From NCBI GenBank assembly GCA_037176725.1, contig JAZBRS010000077.1, positions 930,001 to 994,000 on the forward strand: a stretch of DNA of 64,000 nt, written 5' to 3'. Below, in pieces: positions 58,799 through 64,000 of the stretch (its first letter is position 1; each line of letters starts with the position of its first letter). The stretch comes from Posidonia oceanica (Eukaryota > Streptophyta > Magnoliopsida > Alismatales > Posidoniaceae). A program made the translations under genes and the position numbers. The notes under the pieces were generated by a model. That model saw only the letters and a program-made list of their open reading frames with translations. It was not told where the DNA came from and did no database searches.

Positions 58799-59735
58799 TT
58801 GCATGACGAAGAAGAGACAAAGTTAATCAATATTGGCACATCAGAAGATGTCAAAGAGGTGCGCATCAGTGCGAAGCTGTTGCCACAGGCAAGAGCAGAG
58901 TTCATAGCCTTCCTAAAAGAGTATGCAGATGTCTTTGCCTGGAGCTATGATGACATGGTCAGTCAGGATGTCGAGGTAGTGGTGCACACACTACCGCTGA
59001 AGCCAGGAGCGAAGCTAGTCAAGCAAAAGCTTAGAAAATGGTGACAACAGTAGCTTCTGAAGCTCAAAGAAGAAATTATGAAGTAGCATAAAGTCAATTT
59101 CCTCAAGGTCATCCTATACCCTGAATAGCATGCAAATGTCGTGCTAGTTCCATGGAAGGATGGATGGGTCCGCAAGTGCATAGAATACAGAGATCTCAAC
59201 AAAGCGAACCCCAAGGATGACTTCCCACTACCTCACATCGATGTCCTAGTCAACAACACTACAGGGCACAATATGCTGTCGTTCATGGATGGCTTCTCAG
59301 GATACAATCAGATCAGAATGGTAGAGGAAGAAATGGAAAAAACTTCCTTTATTACCCCCTAAGGAGTCTTCTGCTACAAGGTGATGCCATCCAGACTCAA
59401 GAATGCAGGTGCAACATATCAAAGAGCCATGACAACACTATTCCATGACCTCATGCACCAAGATGTTGAGGTCTATGTAGATGATTTGATTGCCAAGTCC
59501 AAAGAGTCCAAGGATCATATCTCTTGCCTGAGAAAGCTATTTGACCGCCTTAGGAGATATAAGCTCCGTCTCAACCCCAACAAGTGCATCTTTCGTGTAT
59601 CATCGGGCAAGCTACTTGGTTACATCATTAGTCAAACGGGTATCGAGGTGGATCCCGACAACGCAAGAGCTATCATCGATATGCCACCCCCTACAACTGA
59701 AAAGGAGGTCCAAGGTCTGTTACGGCGACTATAGT
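58799..59735 (+). pseudogene. reverse transcriptase of element C
   Basis: Frame 2 of the plus strand reads ETKLINIGTSEDVKEVRI, EYADVFAWSYDDM, LPLKPGAKLVKQKLRKW, then the RT palm with CIEYRDLNKANPKDDFPLPHID, FMDGFSGYNQI and the catalytic YVDD (59474-59485), and KCIFRVSSGKLLGYIIS. The frame holds throughout, but stops lie at 59042, 59081, 59126, 59360 and 59732. Several of these are Gln-like or Trp-like codons changed to stop. The core motifs are intact, so this was a real RT that later decayed. It is typical Ty3-gypsy, Tat branch. Confidence 0.9.
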
Positions 59736-60770
59736 ACATCAGCCGGTTCATCGTGCAGCTTACTCCTAATTGCAAGCCAATCTTCAAGCTCCTAAGGAAG
59801 AATGCAGATATTAGTTCGAGTGACGAAAGCCAAGCTGCGTTTGATAAGATCAAACAGCTTCTAATAAAACCTCTGGTTCTGGTCCCCCTATGCCAGGACG
59901 GCCACTGCTTCTTTATCTCTCCACCACACAGCACTCTATGAGCGCAGTCTTTGGCCAACATGATGAGTCAAGACGCAAGGAAAGAGTCATTTATTAGCTG
60001 AGCAAGAAATTCAATGTTTGCAAAGCCAAGTACAGCGTGATTGAAAAGGTCTGCTTATCCCATGTCTGGGCCGCCCAGCGTTTGAGGCATTATATGATGG
60101 CGTATCCTATTCTGCTCCTGTGCCGACACGATCCTATGAAGTATCTGTTCCAGAAGCTAGCATTGGTAGGCAGATGCGTCAAGTGGCAGGTGTTGCTATC
60201 CCAATACGTCATCACCTTCGTCACACAGAAATCCATTAAGGGGCAGTCTATGGCAGATCCTTTGGCTGACTTACCCTTACCAGAATATTAGCCCATGCAG
60301 ACGCAGTTCCCTAGTGAAGACATCTTGTTTGCCATGGATGATTTAGAGCCTAAGGATCCCAAAGATGAGCTACAATGGCATTTGTACTTCGATGGCGCCG
60401 TCAACAAAAATGGGCATGGGCATCGGTGAAGTTTTAGCAATGACGCACGGACAGTTGATCCCCTTTGCTAGAAAATTGACCTTCGAATGCACCAATAATG
60501 TGGGAGAGTATGAAGCATGCATCCTAGGGCTGCAAGCCGCACTTGAGCATGCCGCACGAAAGCTGCAAGTACATGGCGACACAATGCTGGTCATCTCCCA
60601 AATCAACAGCGACTAGAGGACCAAGGACCCAAAGCTCGTACCTTACCATGAGTACCTGTTGAAGCTCACTGAAGAATTTGAAGAGATCTTCTTCTCCTTC
60701 ATGAATAGAACCAAGAATGCCTATGCTGACGTGCTAGCCACTATAGCATCTTAGCTCTCCATACCAGAAT
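59736..60770 (+). pseudogene. RT connection and RNase H of element C
   Basis: After the YISRFIVQLTPNCKPIFKLL connection segment come stops at about 59938 and 59996 and a frameshift before 60037. An RNase H domain follows: YFDGAV (Asp codon 60391-60393), a frameshift near 60400-60415, NVGEYEACILGLQAAL (Glu near 60506), HGDTMLVISQI (Asp near 60578) and NAYADVLATIA (about 60716-60750). Stops at 60614 and 60752 remain. Tat elements carry two RNase H-like segments; this copy fits the second, archaeal-like one, by position and motif. Confidence 0.82.
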
Positions 60771-61885
60771 ATCATGCAATCGATGTATCAGTCACCTGTG
60801 TAGAGCAGCCTACACACTGCATGAGTATAGAAGAAGAAGATCCAGCAGAGGAGCTCCCATGGTACCACGATATCAAAGTCCACCTGGAATCTGGCAGTCT
60901 CCCATCTAGCACCTCCACGGTAGACTGAAAGACCATGGCACGTCTGGCGTCGAAGTATGTGCTAGGAGCATGGCACCTTTACAAAAGATCATATAACCAA
61001 ATGCTTTTGCGGTGCATGGACAAGAAAGAAGTCGATACATTAATGTTGCTGGTCCACGCAGGAACTTGCGCCCCCCCACATGAATGGAGTGCTATTGGCC
61101 AAGAAGATCATGTTGCAAGGTGACTTTTGGTCAACCATGGAGGTGAATTGTTGTCAGTTTGTGCATGGGTGCCATAACTGCTAGATCCATGGGAACTTCA
61201 TCCATGCTCCCCCACAACAGTTGCACAACATGTCCTCACCATGGCCCTTCTCTACTTGGGGAATAGATGCCATCGGAGCCATTCATCTGGCAATCTCTAA
61301 TGGTCATCACTATATCATGGTGGCTATCGACTACTTCACGAAATGGGTGGAAGTAGCTTCCTACAAGATAGTTACTGCCATAGCGATGGAGAAATTCATT
61401 AAGAACAATAATATAACCCAGTATGGGGTCTCGCATGCAATCATCTCCGACAATGGAAAGAACTTTATAGCTAGGAGGGTCAAGGACTATCTGCAGAATT
61501 ACAAGATCAAGCATCACAGATCCTCCCTACACTGTCCACAAATGAATGGCAGAGACTCACAAGGATGGGCACAAGAAGCTCCCATATGCATTGTGGGTGT
61601 ATAGAACGTCAGTCCGAATCTCAATAGGGGCAACTCCCTACTCGCTTGTGTACGGCATGGAAGTTGTTCTACCTATTGAAGTGGAGATCCCATCACTCAG
61701 GATTTTGAGAGAGGCTGAGCTGGAAGAAGTGGAATGGATTGAAGACCGTTGCGTCCAGTTAAACCTGGTTGATGAGCACAGATTGTAGGCCATGCACCAC
61801 ACCCAGTGCTATCAGAAACGAATGGCTAGAGCTTATCAAAAGAAAGTCAGGCCTAGGAGCTTCACACTGGGGGGGACTTCAGGAC
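60771..61885 (+). pseudogene. integrase of element C, catalytic Glu deleted
   Basis: An N-terminal zinc-binding part (VHAGTCAP, then CHNC after an HGC) is shifted by one extra C in a seven-C run at 61071-61077. The core reads WGIDAIGAIH (first Asp, 61266-61268) and IISDNGKNF (second Asp, 61449-61451), then CPQMNG. The conserved stretch with the catalytic Glu that should follow is missing: a deletion plus frameshift near 61545 joins directly to KLPYALWVYRTSVRISIGATPYSLVYGMEVVLPIE. A stop follows at 61786. The chain breaks off near 61885 in the KKVRPRSF segment. This integrase could not act. Confidence 0.88.
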
Positions 61886-61889
61886 GGGT

Positions 61890-62875
61890 AGGCTCCTCAC
61901 AAGGAGGCTTGTCCGTGGCTGTGCAAACACCATAGGTCACGCCTCAGTGGACTACTTGTGGCTAATGTTGGTTGCTTAACACTGAGCAACACGAGACACT
62001 GTTGTTTGGTTTGTTGTGGTTGTGGTTTTTTTAGCACTGATTTAGGAAATCAAGCTCTGGTCTAGAGAAGACCGTGGTTTCTGAGCTGTTGCTTTGTAGT
62101 TGTTGTTGTGGTGTTCTTGATGCAATAGGGGGCATTCAGACACCATTGGCTATCTGTTCCGCACAAAGAGTGTGTGGGTTCAGACTGCATGGTTTTGAGT
62201 ACTCAAGATAGCTGAGTACTCCGTGCTATTTTGAGTTTTCAGCAGTTTTGGTGTTTGAGTTGTGGATGCATGCTCCTATGGGAAGATGCATCATCTTTTC
62301 TATGTTGCGATCATTGTGGCTTGGCTTCAATATTGGAGAAGCACAATGGACCTGCTTTGGACTTGACTTGGCATTGAGTGGCCATTTCAAGTGTGCATAA
62401 GAGTTTTAAAAAGATGCATATGGCTTTGGTTGAATAAGAGAAAAATGGTTTTGAAAGGCATTGTTTTAAAGGATTTGTTGCTTATTGGGCAATAGTGGAT
62501 TGCCTTGTTGTGGCATCTAGGTGGAATGCCTGAGTTCTACCGCTTTCGACGTGGTTACACCTAGCTTTTTGTCATGGTTCTGTCGAGTTGGTTTTGGTGT
62601 GTGTTTAGGGTGGGTGTGTGCTGGGTGACCTTTTTGAGTGATCACTCATATGTGCTTTGCTATGTTTTCTTTGCAGGTGCAGGATAGAGTTGGAGTATTG
62701 CTAGTGCACATAGAGAGGAGTCACTCTGCCACACATCACTTGGGTAGGTAAGATAATTTAATTATGTTGTTTATAGCATTTTAATTTATGTAATTGGATC
62801 TAATTTTCTGTAGTAATTTGTATTGATAAAAAAAAAGAATGACTGTTAGGTGTTGTAGCGACTGGGGTCATTACA
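61890..62875 (+). repeat. family X copy, LTR-end-like
   Basis: It starts where element C breaks off and matches 34200-34876 plus 39494-39636, with extra DNA around 62110-62360. Shared parts include GGCTTGTCCGTGG, AGAGAAGACCGTG, GTGTGTGCTGGGTGACC and the end GGTCATTACA. It shows the uninterrupted state of the site hit by the solo LTR in the other copy. Confidence 0.75.
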
Positions 62876-63607
62876 CTTCTAGATCGTCGGCCTGTTGGAG
62901 TTGCTTTGCGAGAGCAGTTGGAGGCAGAGTGTGAAGCTACATTCGCTCGTATGGAGTGGTTCGCTTGAGCTCTTCAACTCCATGGAGCATGGTATTTGGT
63001 GCTGTCCACTAGTCTTGTGTACGATAAGGCACCGGGTTGCTAGTAGGAGTGGTGGCAGTAGTCATCCGGGCTGGATTTAGTGCTAGCACGTAGGGTAGAA
63101 GACCTTGCTGTCTGTAAGGCTAGATAAGTCATGTCGCCTGGAGTTGTTCACGTCTACAGTGGGTGTTGGTCTGCTTGGTGTGTTATGCCTATGGGAAGAT
63201 AAGGCATTTGTAGAGGAAATGTCTTGATCCTCCCAAAAGGGCTGGAGACACACCACATCAGCTGATCAGAGGACGTGTATTCTTTGCCACCATCCAATAC
63301 TGGGCTGTTTTGTGTTTTGTTGTGGAGGGAGAAGTGCAGTAAATGACTGTCCCTCGTATGGCCCTCCATGTTTGTTGTTATTTGTTGTGGCAGTTTGTGT
63401 GGAGGATGCCTAGAGTTCCATCCTCCTATTGTTGTTTCTAGGTGACTTTGGTGGATCACCAGATGTGTGTTGTTACTCCAAATACTCTGAATGAGGATAG
63501 AGTTATCTTGGAGGTGCTACGGGTTAGAGTCGTGCATTGGTGCTGCGTGTTTGTGTCGCACGTTTGGGGGCTTGGTCCATAGAGTAGCATAGCCCAGTGT
63601 GGTTTTT
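62876..63607. other. spacer between two family X copies
   Basis: No gene is seen. Some words (CCTATGGGAAGATAAGGCAT near 63187) resemble 62275-62292 in the preceding copy (CCTATGGGAAGATGCATCAT), so at least its right half is probably a diverged part of family X. Confidence 0.5.
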
Positions 63608-64000
63608 GGACTTGACTTGGCATTGAGTGGCCATTTCGAGTGTGCATAAGAGTTTTGAAATGATGCATATGATTTTGGTTGAAAAAGAGAAAATTGATTT
63701 TGAAAGGCATGTTTTAAGAGAATTGTTGCTTACTGGGCAATAATGGATTGCCTTATTGTGGTGTTGTGGCATCCAGTTGAGATGCCTGAGTTCTGCTACT
63801 TCCGGCATGGTTATGCCTGGCTTTTCAGCGTTGTTCTGCTGAGTTGGTCTTAGTGTGTGTTTCGGGTGTGTGTGTGCTAGGTGGCCTTTTTGACTGGTCA
63901 CTCATGTGTTCTTTGTTGGTATTTTTTGTAGGTACAAGATAGGAGTAGGATTTCTTACTAGTACACATAGAGAGGAGTCACTCTACCGTATATCAAGGAT
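63608..64000 (+). repeat. second family X copy at the window edge
   Basis: It repeats 62359-62745 from GGACTTGACTTGGCATTGAG to GAGGAGTCACTCT with moderate divergence, and continues off the right edge. Confidence 0.82.

Larger units (their letters stand above)
39893..61885 (+). mobile_element. old Tat-like Ty3-gypsy element C with two nested insertions
   Basis: Plus-strand order: LTR (39893-42560), primer site (42566-42583), leader, gag start, nested copia element (44199-49514), gag, nested solo LTR (51066-55789), gag end, protease, linker, RT, RNase H and integrase. The element then breaks off near 61885 and joins family X; no 3' LTR of its own is seen. Without the two insertions (about 10 kb) it measures about 12 kb. 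All domains contain stops or frameshifts, and the integrase has lost part of its core. Confidence 0.82.

Overview
The window is plant nuclear DNA made almost entirely of nested LTR retrotransposons. I see no intact host gene, rRNA, convincing tRNA or CRISPR array. Three things point to a plant: Tat/Ogre-type Ty3-gypsy elements with LTRs up to about 6 kb and a primer site starting TGGCGACTCC; a SIRE-type Ty1-copia element with an initiator-tRNA-Met primer site; and a CACTA transposase fragment. A large-genome seed plant is likely. The species cannot be told from this sequence.

Layout. (1) 1-10468, minus strand: the right part of Tat-like element A. It has a gag-protease frame over 3.3 kb with only three stops, a leader, a primer site and a complete 5.8 kb LTR; the rest lies off the left edge. 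(2) 10469-12080 and 31924-34876: older repeat-rich DNA, split by element B. (3) 12086-31918, minus strand: element B, complete, 19.8 kb, with 5-bp duplications GTAGC, two LTRs of about 6 kb, primer site and polypurine tract. It carries only a broken gag; pol is replaced by about 4 kb of tandem and hairpin-forming repeats. (4) 34877-39493, plus strand: a solo Tat-type LTR. (5) 39640-39866: a CACTA (En/Spm) transposase fragment. (6) 39893-about 61885, plus strand: element C, an old Tat-like element with LTR, primer site, gag, protease, RT, RNase H and integrase, all broken. Two younger insertions sit in its gag region: a gag-only copia element (44199-49514, minus) and a solo Tat LTR (51066-55789, minus, duplications CAAGG). 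(7) 61890-64000: two more copies of an LTR-end-like repeat (family X) also present at about 34200-34876 plus 39494-39636.

How the parts relate. Elements A, B and C are relatives at different stages of decay. Element C alone shows the full domain order gag-PR-RT-RH-IN. Element B keeps only the cis-acting parts plus gag remains, so it probably moved using enzymes from a relative. Many stops are of the kind expected from loss of methylated cytosine (Gln, Arg or Trp codons to stop). The most unusual signals are a ladder of primer-site-like sequences around the LTR end, a block conserved in all six Tat-type LTRs, a shared amber codon at position 3 of two gag genes, the hairpin modules of element B, and very uneven divergence between element B's two LTRs.
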